Of a stretch of 64,000 nucleotides of DNA, positions 41,206 through 53,400 are shown in pieces. Each line of letters begins with the position of its first letter. Position 1 is the first letter of the stretch. A model generated the notes under the pieces. The model worked only from the letters and a program-made list of their open reading frames with translations, ran no database searches and was not told where the DNA came from. The DNA lies in NCBI GenBank assembly GCA_022605405.1, contig JABYQQ010000008.1, positions 1,550,001-1,614,000 of the forward strand, in the 5' to 3' direction. The position numbers were made by a program, and so were the translations under genes. The stretch comes from Earliella scabrosa. Its lineage: Eukaryota > Basidiomycota > Agaricomycetes > Polyporales > Polyporaceae.

Positions 41206-43336
41206 ATGGCTAGAACCTGCGGACTGTGTAGGCAAGCACTCCATACTGTGCTTCATGTGCCCAACACTGATTCTATGATCGCAGAGAACGAGCAGTGGTG
41301 AGTATGCGCTGGGCAGTTGCTGGATCTCGATGTGCAACGGGCTGAGCCCGTCGATCAGAAGTGCGACGGCCTGCAGCCAACCTGTGGGCCTTGCGCCGAC
41401 TTTGGCGCCACTGTGACCTGCGACTATAGTAGCCGTGCCTCGGGCCCAAGCTCGAAGACCTCTAATCTCCTCCAGAAGGGTGCGGCATGTCTCCCATGCA
41501 GGTGGGTTCGCATTGTCTTCTCGAGAACCGAACTACTCACTGCCGATCGACCTGTAGAAAGAAGAAGAAGGTAAATTCACCATGCCGACCATACATGCTT
41601 TTGCCCGGCTGACACATGCGCAGAAATGCGACGCGAAACGACCCTACTGCTCGACATGTACAGCAACTGGCAAGAACGCGCATTGCGTATACGAGGAAGA
41701 TGCCCAACGAGCCCTCATACATTCATTAGTGCAGCGGACGCAGCAACTGGAACAACGCCTCGCAACGGCGGAGAGCTTGCCTGCCTCCATTCCCAATCCT
41801 CACTACACTGTGCCGTCACTGACGGGGGCAGCATTCCACTTTCCTATCAACATCTCCGTCAATAGCCTCACCCCTCCCGTCGCCAACGTCCCTGTCCCCC
41901 TTCTTTGTCAACCAGCCCACCGAACGACCGTCCAGCAAATCCGTGACTTGTGAGTGCAGAGGCTTGTTCCGCAGTCGATGTGGGACTGACAGCATCTAGC
42001 CGTCTGGTATTCATCTCTTACAGCGCACATAACGGTGTCAAGCTCCGGCCGGAAGCCATCGACGCTCTGATGAGGGGCGACTTCTACAGTCCTTACATCC
42101 ATCCTGTGTTGATCCATGCCGCGCAGCTGAGCGGCTGCATGATCTGGCAAGAGCTGAACGGCACACAATCACCAGCGGCCACCGAGTCCTTCGAGCTCGA
42201 AGCGACCCTCTCCTTTCTCACCAACGACACACCCACCCTCGTCACGCTACAGGTGCGAAACATCCTGGCGACGTACTTCTTCGTGCGGAAGAGGTTCTCC
42301 GACGCCTCAAAACAGATTACACTCGCATCAGACCTCGTACTTCGACACGGCCTCCGGTTCATCTCTCCATCAACCGACATGTGGGACCCTCTACTCGAAG
42401 CCCCGCACGAGATCGAGGAATTGGTATGTGCATTGAGTCAACTGCTCCACATGAACATCGACCGGTACATGGTCCTCGGTGTCCCGTCGGAACTGGGTCC
42501 GGAGTATGAGGAGGAATTCAACTCACTATCGGTGCGTCAACGACTCACGACACCAAAGGTGTCAGCAGCTCAATGCCATTCATCGTGTAGATCATGTATC
42601 CGACTTTGGCGCGCACCTACCTCACCATCATCCGCGCCCGCGGTGCACTCCTTCTCCATCGCACGCTTCAGCTCTCCCTGCGTTTCCGCGCTCAGCCGTC
42701 GACTCCCTGGCACTCTCAGCCGCACACCCAAGATACGGCCCTCCTGGCGCAGTACTGGCAACTTGTCGATGAGGTCGAGCAACATCTCGCGAACCTCAAT
42801 CCGGCGCTCCTCAAGGCCTCTCTGCACCCGGATCAGCACCCGTCCACGATTGGCCTAAAAGTATGTCTCATCGCTACGCTCACGGCGGCAGTCGAGCTCC
42901 ATCACCTCGCGCCGTCGACACACGTCGAGTCTCGGCAGGGCTGCCTAAACGCGGTGCTGAAACTCGTCGGCATTGTCAAGACGTGCACAATGAAAGGCCA
43001 CGAGCTTCTCGACCCAATACTGGGGGTGAGTCGGCTCATTTTCCTGGAACACCACTCCCGATGGCTCTGACGTTACCATGACAGGTGTGTTGGATGACCG
43101 CAGCACAGGCGACCTTCGAGGAGAGCGCGCGGGCACAAGACGAGCACGAGTCAATGAATTGGACGATTGCGCGCGCCGTCCTTGTTGCATGTGTCCCTGT
43201 GCTCGCGAAGTCGCTACCGTACTGGGGTAGGTCGCCGCTTTTGAATTTCGTTTCTCATGCCGCTGACGCGGCGCCGGCAGAGGTTCCCCTGAACCAGATA
43301 CTACAGAGAGCGTCGAGCTTCCATATTTCATCTTGA
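41206..43336 (+). CDS. Transcription factor with two tandem Zn2Cys6 clusters, about 561 residues
   Basis: Exons 41206-41231, 41285-41297, 41359-41501, 41558-41570, 41624-41949, 42000-42531, 42591-43025, 43085-43226, 43281-43336 (1,686 nt in frame). The first cluster is CGLCRERAVKC-DGLQPT-CGPC-(x8)-C. The second is CLPCRKKKKKC-DAKRPY-CSTC-(x8)-C. Both have exact C-x2-C-x6-C-x6-C-x2-C-x8-C spacing. Each basic loop is encoded by a 13-nt microexon (41285-41297 and 41558-41570). Intron 1 uses a GC donor (AG|GCAAGC). The rest resembles the fungal-specific regulatory region (IHPVLIHAAQLSGC, VRNILATYFF). The last intron (54 nt) has no stop and could be retained. A nuclear DNA-binding regulator; targets unknown. 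Confidence 0.83.
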
Positions 43337-44183
43337 GCTAACGCTAGTTTTCCTGCGACGAATACGCGCGTACCGCCTATACCCCGATACATAGAATCAC
43401 CATTCCCGCTTTCTCTAAACGTTCACTCTGGGTTAGTACTATCGCTGTCCTGTGGCGCTTCATATTGGCCGATATTGTAGTAGCCGGAGTGGCCGCGGTG
43501 CGCTGCGGTAATGGGACTAATACCATCGAGCAAGATTCTCTTCTCCGCACGCCATCTTCCGTTCGCAATCGGATCAGCATGACCACTCACTGAAAGCATG
43601 CTACGGCGTGAATAACGGCCTATCGTAGGACTTCCCGCACTCCCAGCCGATCCCCGAGTTGCAACGAACGTACGTCGGCCGACCCAACTTCCGGCGTACT
43701 AACCGTGACCGGGAGCTAATTGCGCTTTTCAACTGAAAAAGATCCCCGGTATACACCGTCAGATCCGCGTGTCTCGGGGGATCCGGGACAAATGTTATTA
43801 CGTATACCGCGGTGTCTCAGCGAAAGCACTAGCATCATTTCGCAATTCGTCCTCTTGTGTCATAGCACCTGTATACCTACACGACTCGGTCTCGGAGCCT
43901 CGGGGAGGACGCCGACCACCGATCCATAAAAAAGAAGTTCCAATAACACGTACTCACGCTCGCCACGCTCAAACCCCTTCTGCCCGAGATAACCTGTTTC
44001 ATCTTCTATATTTTTTTTTTAATCATATTAAGTATCCCTGCTTCGAATACATGACGGTCTGTACTCCTACGGGACCCGCGGCGTAAGCCAGAGCGGGCGT
44101 AAACATACAAGAACTAGTGCGGCGTGACGAAAATGTGCAAGTCAAGGGACAGCTGGTGGAAGGGGTGTGACACCTGAGAGCGT
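43337..44183. other. Intergenic; right part is the 3' end of a LINE
   Basis: No gene seen. A run of ten T at 44011-44020 would be the poly(A) of the minus-strand LINE tail that begins at 44184. Confidence 0.4.
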
Positions 44184-45041
44184 CTACGCATGGGTATTGG
44201 GAGGAGCGTCTGCAAAGGTGAACGCTGTGGGATGCTGCTCGAGGAAGTCCATGATGAGCGGGAACGGGTCAAGCTCCCCGAGATAGTCATCCCACTTCAT
44301 GGAGTACGGAGCGCGAGGATAGAAGGTGCATCGGTCGAAGACGTGCCGCCGAGTCTGGAGCTCGGGTCGGTCGCAGGAGCAGTGCGTGGGTTGGTCAGGG
44401 AAGAAGCGTAAGCGATACGCTCCGATTGGAGAGTGATCAGTGAGACAGCGGACCATGCGCGCACATAGAGACTTCGATGCGCCGGTCCGCTTCAAGGGGA
44501 AATTGCCTGTATGTGTAACAACGCGGAGAGCGGGGTGCTGGGGGTAGCGGCGGCCCCAATACTTGGGACCCCGCGCCATATCTCTCCAGTCCTCCCGCGC
44601 GTCGTCTGTCACAATGAAGCGACCGTAGGTGAGGGAGACGGGACATGGCCTGGGTAGAGCGACGGCGGGGTCGTTGACTGCCAGTCCGACCGCTTCGTCG
44701 ATTCGCTCGTTGAGCTCCACATCCCGATGTGAGGGGCAGTACGAGAAGATGAGCTGCCGGGCCGGGTCTCCATCCAGCCACGCACGGATGTTTGCGCATG
44801 CCTTGAGAGAAATGCTCTGACCGGCGTGTAAATGTGGTTCCAGAATGGTCTTGACTGCAGACTCGCCGTCTGAGAAAATGTGGATTGTGTTGAAACCGGC
44901 GCCACAAGCATAGGCAATTGCCATGCCAAGAGCGACCAGTTCTGCATCGTAGCTGAGGGAGCGACCGGTGGCGGCCATGCGTGCGTGGATCCGGTCGGAG
45001 CCGTGATATGCGTGGTACCCAGCTGCGGACTTCGCGAGCAT
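44184..45041 (-). mobile_element. LINE (non-LTR retrotransposon) 3' fragment: RNase H plus C-terminal zinc-like tail
   Basis: A 285-codon frame. Its N-terminal part is RNase H-like: SYDAELVALGMAIAYA (the active-site Glu region), HIFSDGESAVKTIL (Asp) and SYCPSHRDVELNERIDEA (the final catalytic stretch). The C-terminal part ends in a C-S-C...H-x-x-x-x-C motif (CSCDRPELQTRRHVFDRC), as in Tad-like LINE ORF2 tails. The upstream reverse transcriptase is absent, consistent with 5' truncation on insertion. About 165 bp beyond the stop lies a T10 run (A10 on its own strand). A domesticated RNase H gene is a less likely alternative. Confidence 0.65.
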
Positions 45042-46329
45042 GGGAAAGGCGCTGCTATATTACCCCGAGTTTCGACCTGTCCCAGACATCCTTGGGAGGG
45101 TTCGTGATTAGTCAAAAATCAATACATGCGCAGACAAAGTTCCATTCTCCAATCTGCATGCATGTAAGCTGTTACCAGGTTGCTACACAAAGAATTAGCC
45201 AGTTTCCCTCCGGCATTCCTATGGGCGATCTACGGGCAGAACTCTATGCAGTTGCAATTTCATCTTGTCCCAGACGGGCGCTAACATTACCAAATTCAGG
45301 CTTTTACCACGTGGCGGGCCATGCCCACCCTCAGGGTCAGTTCGACGCCAGCCGCGGCAATCGTGGGGTTCCCTTTTGTCTTCCTACCTCACTCTACACC
45401 GGGATTACCATCGTCGATGTCACTGGTTGCAAACAGGCTTTAGGAACCTTGCAGCGTGTGTACCTTGACTGCCAGTGTGGAGACGTCATATCCAAACAGG
45501 GTGAGCTTGTTTTCTGCTCACCACAGTAATCATCTTCTTCCGATCATTCCGATCTAGCAAACACTGTGTTCAGGAGCCATGCTCTCTGTTGATCTTCTCG
45601 TGCGGAGTCGGTCGGTCATGTCCAGCTTCCTGAGCTGCGATCGTCGCTCAACTCAGATGCATGTCGAAATGATCCATGTGCACCTACTTCCTTGACGTGT
45701 GTCGCCAAGCCCTGTATCATTGAAGCTGTCTGGGAAAATGTATGCGAGCCCTCCACACTGTTGAGCTCAATTCGAGTATTTAGTGAGTACAATGAGCTAT
45801 GTTGTGTCGAGCCTCTGTGCATAGTAAGTACATATGTACAGTACTTAGCATGAAGAGCGCTAAGACTCCCGGGCGCATGGCGATGCCGAGATCAAGTTCG
45901 ACGCATGTTCTGATGTCGAATTGTATCCTAGACCCTTGGGCTCTTGGCGCAGGTGAATATCCTCGCATCGTTCTTCTTCTCGGCGTTCCCGGTCAGCATC
46001 ATTCAATTTTCAAGCCAGAAGCTTCACACAAGCTGCACTTTGTCGTCTTAGCCGCATGGCGGTCACTCATTCCTGTGCGCACTGAGCCGAGGTGCTGCCC
46101 CAACTGGGTAGGATGATGTCATTCTCGTCGAGACGCCGATTAATAGCTCAAGCGCAGGCGAACAGCCCTAGCGAGCTTCGAGTCTCACGCCAGCTGTCGC
46201 CCTTTCTCGGTGGACTCAGGACTGCACGGTACACACTGGTCCGCCTTTTCACCCACCTCCAACCTCTTCGTTGAGGATGCGTTAATCGCGCCACGCAACG
46301 GCCGGTCTAGCTTCTGTAACACCAAGAGC
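45042..46329. other. Intergenic, no gene recognised
   Basis: About 1.3 kb. A plus frame around 45160-45530 (CYQVATQRISQF..., CQCGDVI) is followed by a GT donor-like site, but no family or complete gene could be recognised. The LINE 5' breakpoint should lie near 45060. Confidence 0.35.
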
Positions 46330-48591
46330 ATGTCGATCGTTCTTCTACTTACCTCTTGTTTTGTGTACGCGGGATGGCGCCTTTGGCAGTGGTGCGTCAG
46401 GGGCTCGCCGTTAGACAATCTGCCTGGTCCCCCTCAAGGATCCTTCCTCCTTGGTATGTGATCGTATCATGTTATCCTTCTCAAATCGGTCCTAACATTT
46501 CGCTAGGGAACATCAATGAACTAAGCAACCGTCAGAGCTGGAAGTACTGGCGGAATCACTCCGCAACGTACGGTCCAGTGGCCAAAGTCTCGGGATTTAT
46601 AGGCGTAAGTATCTTGGGCAACACTCAGCCTTAACTAGATGAAAGTTGACTTCAGCGACCGTAGATGCGCATGGTTAGCGTATACGACCCGAAGGCCCTC
46701 TACAGTGTTCTCACCAAGGACGTGGAGTTCTACCCAAAGCATACCACTCCCTCAGAGTACGTGTCACTCTCGCATAATCCGGACATGACGGATGCTGACA
46801 GCATGTGACACCGGCGTAGTGACCTTCCTCTTCTGCTCGGCCCCGGCCTGTTCACCACGAACGGCGAGCAGCACCGGAAACAACGCAAGGCGCTGAATCC
46901 CGTCTTCTCGGCGGCGCATCTCCGCAGCATGACGCACATCTTCTATGATCTCACCCGCAAGGTTTGTTGGCCTGAGCTCTCGATGTCAACCAAATCATGA
47001 CCCGGGCCGGCCACATAGGTGCAGCGGGCAATTGGGGAGAGAATCGGCGAGGATGCACGCGTAGTCGATATCGACGGATGGATGGCGCGGACAACCCTCG
47101 AGATGCTCGGCCAAGCCGGGCTTGGGTACTCCTTTGATGACTTCCAGCAAGACTCGGCAGACCACTTTGGCGAATCGCTCAAGAACTTCTTGTGCGTCCG
47201 CGTCCTCCCAAATGCTGCTGCCATGCTGACAGACCTATCTATCAAGCCCCGTATTCTTCCGCGTGCCGTTCATTAGCTTTCTTATCCCCGCACTATCCTG
47301 CTACTTCCCAGAATGGACGATCCGCACTATGCTGCGCTGGTTTCCGCATCCGGACGTGGGTCGCGTCATGGAAATCGCGGACACCATGGCGCAGCGCTCG
47401 AAGGAAATCATCGACGAGAAGAGGCGGCTACTCTTGCAAGGGGACGAAGCGTTCGTCCAACAGGTTGGAGCGGGGAAGGACCTCATGAGCATCCTTCGTA
47501 AGTGCCCATCCGCCAAGTCGACTACTGCTGCTGACACAGCATCGCAGTGAGGCGAAACATGGCCGCGTCCGAAGCCGAGAGGCTCTCTGACCCTGAACTC
47601 GTCGCTCAACTGTCGTGCGCACATCTCTCACAGCTGTTTTCCTCCGCGCACGCTGCTGACTCTTCGTGCGCCTCAGCACCTTCACGCTCGCAGGGATGGA
47701 CACGACCTCGAACGCCCTCTGCCGAGTGCTGCACCTACTCGCGGAACGCCCGGAAGCGCAAGGTCGACTGCGCACGGAGATCCTGGAAGCGCGCGCGACC
47801 CTGGGCACGGACGACATCCCGTACGACGACCTCGTGAAGCTCCCGTATCTTGATGCAATCTGCCGCGAGACACTGCGTCTGTACGCTCCAGTGACTGTCA
47901 CCGTCCGAAGGTGCGCATCACTGCCGCCTTTTCACACTACAGAGAGCTGAGAGTGACGACTGCAGAGCCGCGAAGGACATGGCCCTCCCCGTGTCCAATC
48001 CCATACGCGGACAAGACGGATCGCTCATGAACGAAGTGCCCATACCCAAGGGCACGTTCGTCATCATCAACTGCCAGGGGAGCAACTGCAACCGGGAGTG
48101 GTGGGGCGAGGACGTGTACGAGTGGCGGCCGGAGCGGTGGATGGAGCCGCTTCCTCCTGCGCTTGAGAAGGCGCGTGTTCCAGGTATCGCGTCCAATCTG
48201 TGAGTCGCGTTGGAATCCATTGCATTGATCTGAGCGGGCACGTCTGACTGATCGCGCGCGTACGATGACAGAATGACGTTCGTGGGTGGACCAAGATCTT
48301 GCATGTAAATGCCACAGAAACCGTTTCTCTCATGATGTGCCAGTGGTGCTAACATGGCCTTGTTTTAGCGGCTTCAAGTTCTCGGAGCTAGAGATGAGTA
48401 CGTCGTCCATCAACTGATTGTTAGCATGTGGCTGACCTGCGCTTGCAGAGGTCGTGGTATCGGTGCTCGTGGCCAGCTTCAAGTTCGAGCTCACAGACCA
48501 GCCTATCATGTGGAACTCCTCTGCCGTCACGTACCCCACCATGGGCGACAGCCCGAACCCCGAAATGCTACTGAGGCTGACCCGCTTGTGA
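46330..48591 (+). CDS. Cytochrome P450 monooxygenase, 539 residues
   Basis: Twelve exons: 46330-46453, 46507-46604, 46665-46756, 46820-46961, 47019-47191, 47247-47497, 47548-47614, 47677-47910, 47966-48199, 48272-48304, 48369-48397, 48449-48591 (1,620 nt in frame). An N-terminal membrane anchor (MSIVLLLTSCFVYAGWRLW) and a proline hinge (LPGPPQG) are followed by EQHRKQRKALNPVFS, the I-helix oxygen-activation motif TLAGMDTTSN, the ExxR motif ETLRLYAP, the PERW region WRPERW, and the heme loop FVGGPRSCIG (Cys about 482). ER-bound monooxygenase using an NADPH reductase partner; the substrate cannot be inferred. The very small exons 10 and 11 (33 and 29 nt) around the heme loop are needed for the motif and are in frame. 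Confidence 0.92.
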
Positions 48592-49484
48592 TTCGCTTTT
48601 GTTTTCCGTATTATTTGAATCCGCGCTCGTTCCTCGTTCTGACTCTCTGATATCCCTCGGGAGTTCAACTCTTGACTAAATCGTGTATTCGCATTTGGAT
48701 GTGTAGCATAACAGTATATGATCATTTTCGATTGAATGTCCTCTGGGTGTCCAACTTGCGTGTGTAAGTGCGCTATGTTCGCATGTCACGGCGGACAGTA
48801 ATTAGACGCGTAGTGCCTCCTCCCAGGCGCAACACAGAACGCTTACTCGATACTAAATAATCAACAAATGACCGTGTCATCGTACGTGCACCACCAAACG
48901 AGCAGCTCGAATCCCACATTGTCTCGCTTGCGAACTCGAGCTTACTTCGGGTCATCCTGATCCACGGCCTTATCCAGGACGTCCGGCTCTGCGTTAGACT
49001 AGAATTGGACAGAATACAAGGATGCTCATGCCAGACTCATGATGTGGTCCGAGTCGAGGATGAGCACGCCATGTCAACTCGCCCTGTGTCGATCGTTCCG
49101 ACACGACGCCTCCGACTAGCAGCTTTTGCCCGTGACACAGCCGCATAATATGGTTGCAATTACGCGATGTTGCGATGGGATACTAGAGATTTGGGGGCGA
49201 TTGAATTACAAAGGAAAGTCGGCACTTTGTACGTCATCTAGCAATCCAGCAAAACAATGTCATACCTCTCACGGTGCTGCACTGCCGGTGTTACCGTCTC
49301 GCGACGATATCATTATAGGCGATAGCAACCGTGGATTGACGTCTGTAAGTAGACGGCGGAAGTCCTCAGTACGGCGCACACGGGTTGTGAGCAAGACTAT
49401 AATGGTATTATGTACCTGTAAGTAGACGGCGGAAGTCTGATACAGATACTAGTCAGCTACTGCTATATGAATATAAGTAATGAG
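48592..49484. other. Intergenic, no gene; short repeats near its end
   Basis: The word GTAAGTAGACGGCGGAAGTC occurs at about 49345 and again at about 49420. Between them lies a 34-bp copy of copia-LTR sequence (49364-49397, identical to 49498-49531). Otherwise nothing recognised. Confidence 0.45.
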
Positions 49485-49558
49485 TGTTATGCTTACCCTC
49501 AGTACGGCGCACACGGGTTGTGAGCAAGACTGAGGGCAGACGGGACGCGAGTGGTCGA
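49485..49558 (-). repeat. Copia 3' LTR, distal part
   Basis: Together with 57029-57306 this would form a copia LTR of about 350 bp with TGTT...AACA ends, split by element X copy 2. The outer end (TGTTATGC on the plus strand) is inferred from the TGTT/AACA symmetry, since the 5' LTR is outside the window. Confidence 0.5.
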
Positions 49559-50021
49559 CATCAGGAAAAGGTCGTGGGCCTAAATCCTCTGAGAAATACT
49601 GGCCAAAGCTGGCCAACGCTGGGATCGACTGAGGAGCTCTTGAATTCGCTGAGATTCACTTTGGCCAGAGAATGAACCTCCTGGCTCCAGAGCGCCGGTA
49701 AGAGCTCGCTAAGAGCCTTCGCCAGAGCATTCAAGTAGCATTTAAGCAGATCTAATTACATGTACCGTACACCGCCAGATCTCGCTCTCCTACACATGGA
49801 GACACAACATCACACCCTATCCGATCCCTACACGGAACACCGAACGGCCGAGAATGCACTTGCGAGAACTCAGAACTGACGACTCTACGCACCTTTCCCG
49901 ATCAAAGTGTCGTAGACACAGTTGATACCTCAACGTTTGAGTGACCCTGCGCAGACGATGACAGGTCACCGGTCAGCATTGGCCTCACAGACATCGACGT
50001 GAGACCACACGTACCTTGCAA
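49559..50021. mobile_element. Element X copy 2, first part (left of the gypsy insertion)
   Basis: Starts CATCAGGAAAAGGTC after GA and matches 16264-17339 in reverse orientation up to TTGCAA, where the gypsy LTR begins. Continues at 56411. Confidence 0.8.
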
Positions 50022-50469
50022 TGTCGCGACCTGGGGTCAAGCGAGACGAGGAGGGAACGACGAGGCGAGCGAGGGCGTCCGACGAGCGCTTGTGCAGCGA
50101 GAGTGGAGCAAGGCTCGACACGCAGGGCTGGAGACAAGTTGTATTGAGCGAAGTATCTACAAGTGAAATACAAGTGAGGCTTACCTGGAGACAAGAGGTC
50201 GAAACTGAGGTCTCCAGGTAGCGAGTGCTAGGGTTTATATCTACAGTTAGAACAATAGCGCTTGGAGAACAATAGAACAATAGAGTGACGGAACAATGGA
50301 GGAGATACAATGGTATGACGACAATTGTGTCCGGAACAAAGGAAAAGAAACAAAAGGGGCTCTGGAATCTTGGAAGTACAATGGTGATAGCGAACAATGG
50401 AAACAGTGAACGGTCGTGCACAGTGGTTAGTTGGGCGCTTCCCTAGGCGCTGAGGGACCGTTCGTGACA
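50022..50469 (-). repeat. Gypsy element 1, 3' LTR
   Basis: 448 bp, TGTCGCGACC...CGTTCGTGACA on the plus strand; same sequence as 55958-56405 as far as can be compared by eye. Confidence 0.92.
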
Positions 50470-50495
50470 GTACCCCCCTCCTAAGGCTCATGTCC

Positions 50496-53400
50496 TCATG
50501 AGCGACGCTTCTTGGGCGTGTAGGGTTTGTGAGGTCCATCAGCGTCTGGATGTCTGTTATGGAATGCCTCTACTAGTTCGGCTGCATGTTCGACATCCGC
50601 CGCATCTTCCCAAGAGTCGTTTTCTGGACCCCATCCCTTCCATCGGACTAAGTACTGCAGCTTGTGCCACCTGCCCCATCGGCGCGAGTTACGAATTTCC
50701 TCCACTTCGTACTCTTCCTCGCCTTCGACTTCAATTGGGGCGGGTTCAGGAGGGACCCGTCCTGGCAGCGTACTCTGCTTGTGTGCGTGAAGGAGTGAGA
50801 CATGGAACACCGGATGGATCTTCATCGTGTGGGGCAACTTGAGTTCGTATGCTAGTTCACCGACACGTCGCACGACGGGGTACGGGCCTGCGAACTTGTC
50901 GGCGAGCTTCTTAGGGATGTCTGAGAATCTCAAGTTGCGTGTGTCCAGCCACACTTTCTGTCCAGGTGTGAACGTCGGGGTGTCCTGTGCGTGCCGGTCG
51001 AAGTACTCCTTCATACGCTCGGCTGCCAGTGTCAGCGCAGCTGTGGCATCCTCGCGCGCCTTGGCAAGCTCTGCGAGTCGCTCGTTGGCTGCAGGTACTT
51101 GTGTGTCCGGGTTGGCAGGTACCAGGAATTGCGGTTCGTATCCGTACATCAGGAAGAAGGGGGAGTAACCCGTTGACGAGTGAACTCTGGCGTTGAGTGC
51201 ATACTCTGCAATGGGGAGCCATTTGACCCAGTCATCTCGTCGCTGACTGCAGAACGCTCGCAAGTACGCCTCTACTTCCTGATTGAACCGCTCCGACTGT
51301 CCGTCGGTCTGGGGATGATACGCAGTGGACAGGGCGCTCTCAATGCCTAAGCCCTTCAGAATGGCACGGAATAGGTCTGCAGCGAACTGCGGTCCTCGGT
51401 CGGAGATGATCTTTCGGGGCAGTCCATGCAGGCGGAAGTACTCCCGAATGAAGACGTCTGCTGCCCCTCCGGCATCAATCTCGTCGCTGCAGGGTACCAA
51501 GTGCACCAGCTTTCCGTGTCTGTCTGCCATAAGTTGGATCGCATTGTGGCCGTCAATCTCGGGAAGGCCGACGATGTAGTCACAAGTGACAATCTGTCCA
51601 GGCCTTTCAGGGATTTCGTTGGGTTTGAGAAGACCTTGCGGTCGACTCCGTACAGGTTTCGTGCGCCGACAAGTGTCGCACGTCCCCACGTACTCCTTAA
51701 CGAATTTGCCCATCCCTGGCCACCAGTAATTGCGCGATACCAACTCAAGCGTCTTCCACTGCCCTGGGTGTCCCGCAGGAGGTAGGTCGTGGTGAATTCG
51801 GACAATCTCAGTGCGGAGTGCCTCGTCTTTTGGTACGTAGACCTTTCCTCGATAGAGGATGAGGCCTTGCTCAACATTCCAATCGACGAGGTCACTCTGG
51901 AGCCGCGCTGGTCCTAGTTTCTCCACTTTCTGTAGAGCTTCTGCTACCTCCTGCTCCCGTTCGGAGCAAGTGCGAATACGCTTCAGCAGGGCTTTGTCTG
52001 CCACTACCGCGTTGTGTCCTCTACGAGCTGCCAGTAGCCTGAACTGTTCCGGTCGTAGCACTATCTGATCTAGGTTGTCATCGGCATCATCCTTCTGGTG
52101 ATCAGGACGCCTGGAGAGTGCATCTGCACGTCCGTTGGATGTGCCTGGTTTGTGCGTGATCTCGAAGTCAAACCTAGACAGATAAAGTGCCCATCGCGCC
52201 TGTCTACGAGTGAGATGTTGTGCGGTGCGCCAATATTCGAGATTCTTGTGGTCTGACTGAATCTCGAAACGCCTTGGTAACCCTTCCAGGTAGTGGCGCC
52301 AGGCCTCTAAGGCCCGTATTATCGCAAGCATCTCTTTGTCGTAGATCTCGTAGTTGCGCTCTGCCTCACTCATTGATTCAGAGTGAAAGGCGACCGGGTG
52401 CCATTTGCCATCGTCCTGTAACTGTGCAAGTACTCCTCCGGTTGCATATCCCGAGGCATCCACCTCGATGCGTGTGTCTTTGTTCGGATCGTACATGCAC
52501 AGTACCGGATTCTGAACAAAGCGGCGTTTCAGCTCGTCGAAAGCCTCCTGTTCGTCCTGTCCCCATTGCCAGGGCACTTTGCCGGTGAGACGATCCAAGG
52601 GTTTGCAAATGCGACTGAAGTCCTGGATGAATCTGCGGTAGAAATTCGCAAATCCTCGGAACTTCCGGACATCAGACGCATTGCGGGGAGTGGGCCACTC
52701 CTGAATACCCTTCACTTTGACAGGATCCATCTCGACACGGTTGTGGGACACCAGGACACCGAGGTACTCGACCTTGGGGACTTCGAACTCGCATTTCTCA
52801 GGCTTGCAGAACAAGTCATGCTCTGCCAATCTTTTCAGGACTTCGCGGGTAACGGCGCGATGTGTCTCAAGGTCGTTGGAGAAGATCAGGATGTCGTCTA
52901 AGTAGATCGTGATCTTTCCTTCCACAATGAGGTCCTTAAAGATGTCGTTCATGAAAGCCGAGAAGGTGCTAGGCGAGTTGGTCAACCCAAAGAACATCAC
53001 GTTTGGCTCGAAGAGCCCCCGGTTCGTGACGAACGCAGCTTTCCACTCATCTCCCGTCTTGATCCGGATGTTGTTGTACCCCCAACGAATGTCCAACTTA
53101 GTGAAGACCTTGGCTTGTTTGAGTCGATCCACCAGCTCTGAGACAAGAGGAATCGGATACCGATTCTTCACGGTGATCTCGTTGAGCCGACGGTAGTCCT
53201 GTACGGGTCGCAGACTACCGTCCTTCTTTTTGATGAAGAAGAAGGGTGACGAAATGGGTGACTTCGACTCGCTAATGTAGCCTTTAGCCAGGTTCTCCTG
53301 CAGGAACTTATCTAGTTCTACTTGCTCGTTGGGGGAGAGGGGGTACACTCGTGAATGGAACATCTTGGCCTCTGGTACCAGTTCAATTGCGTGATCGTAC

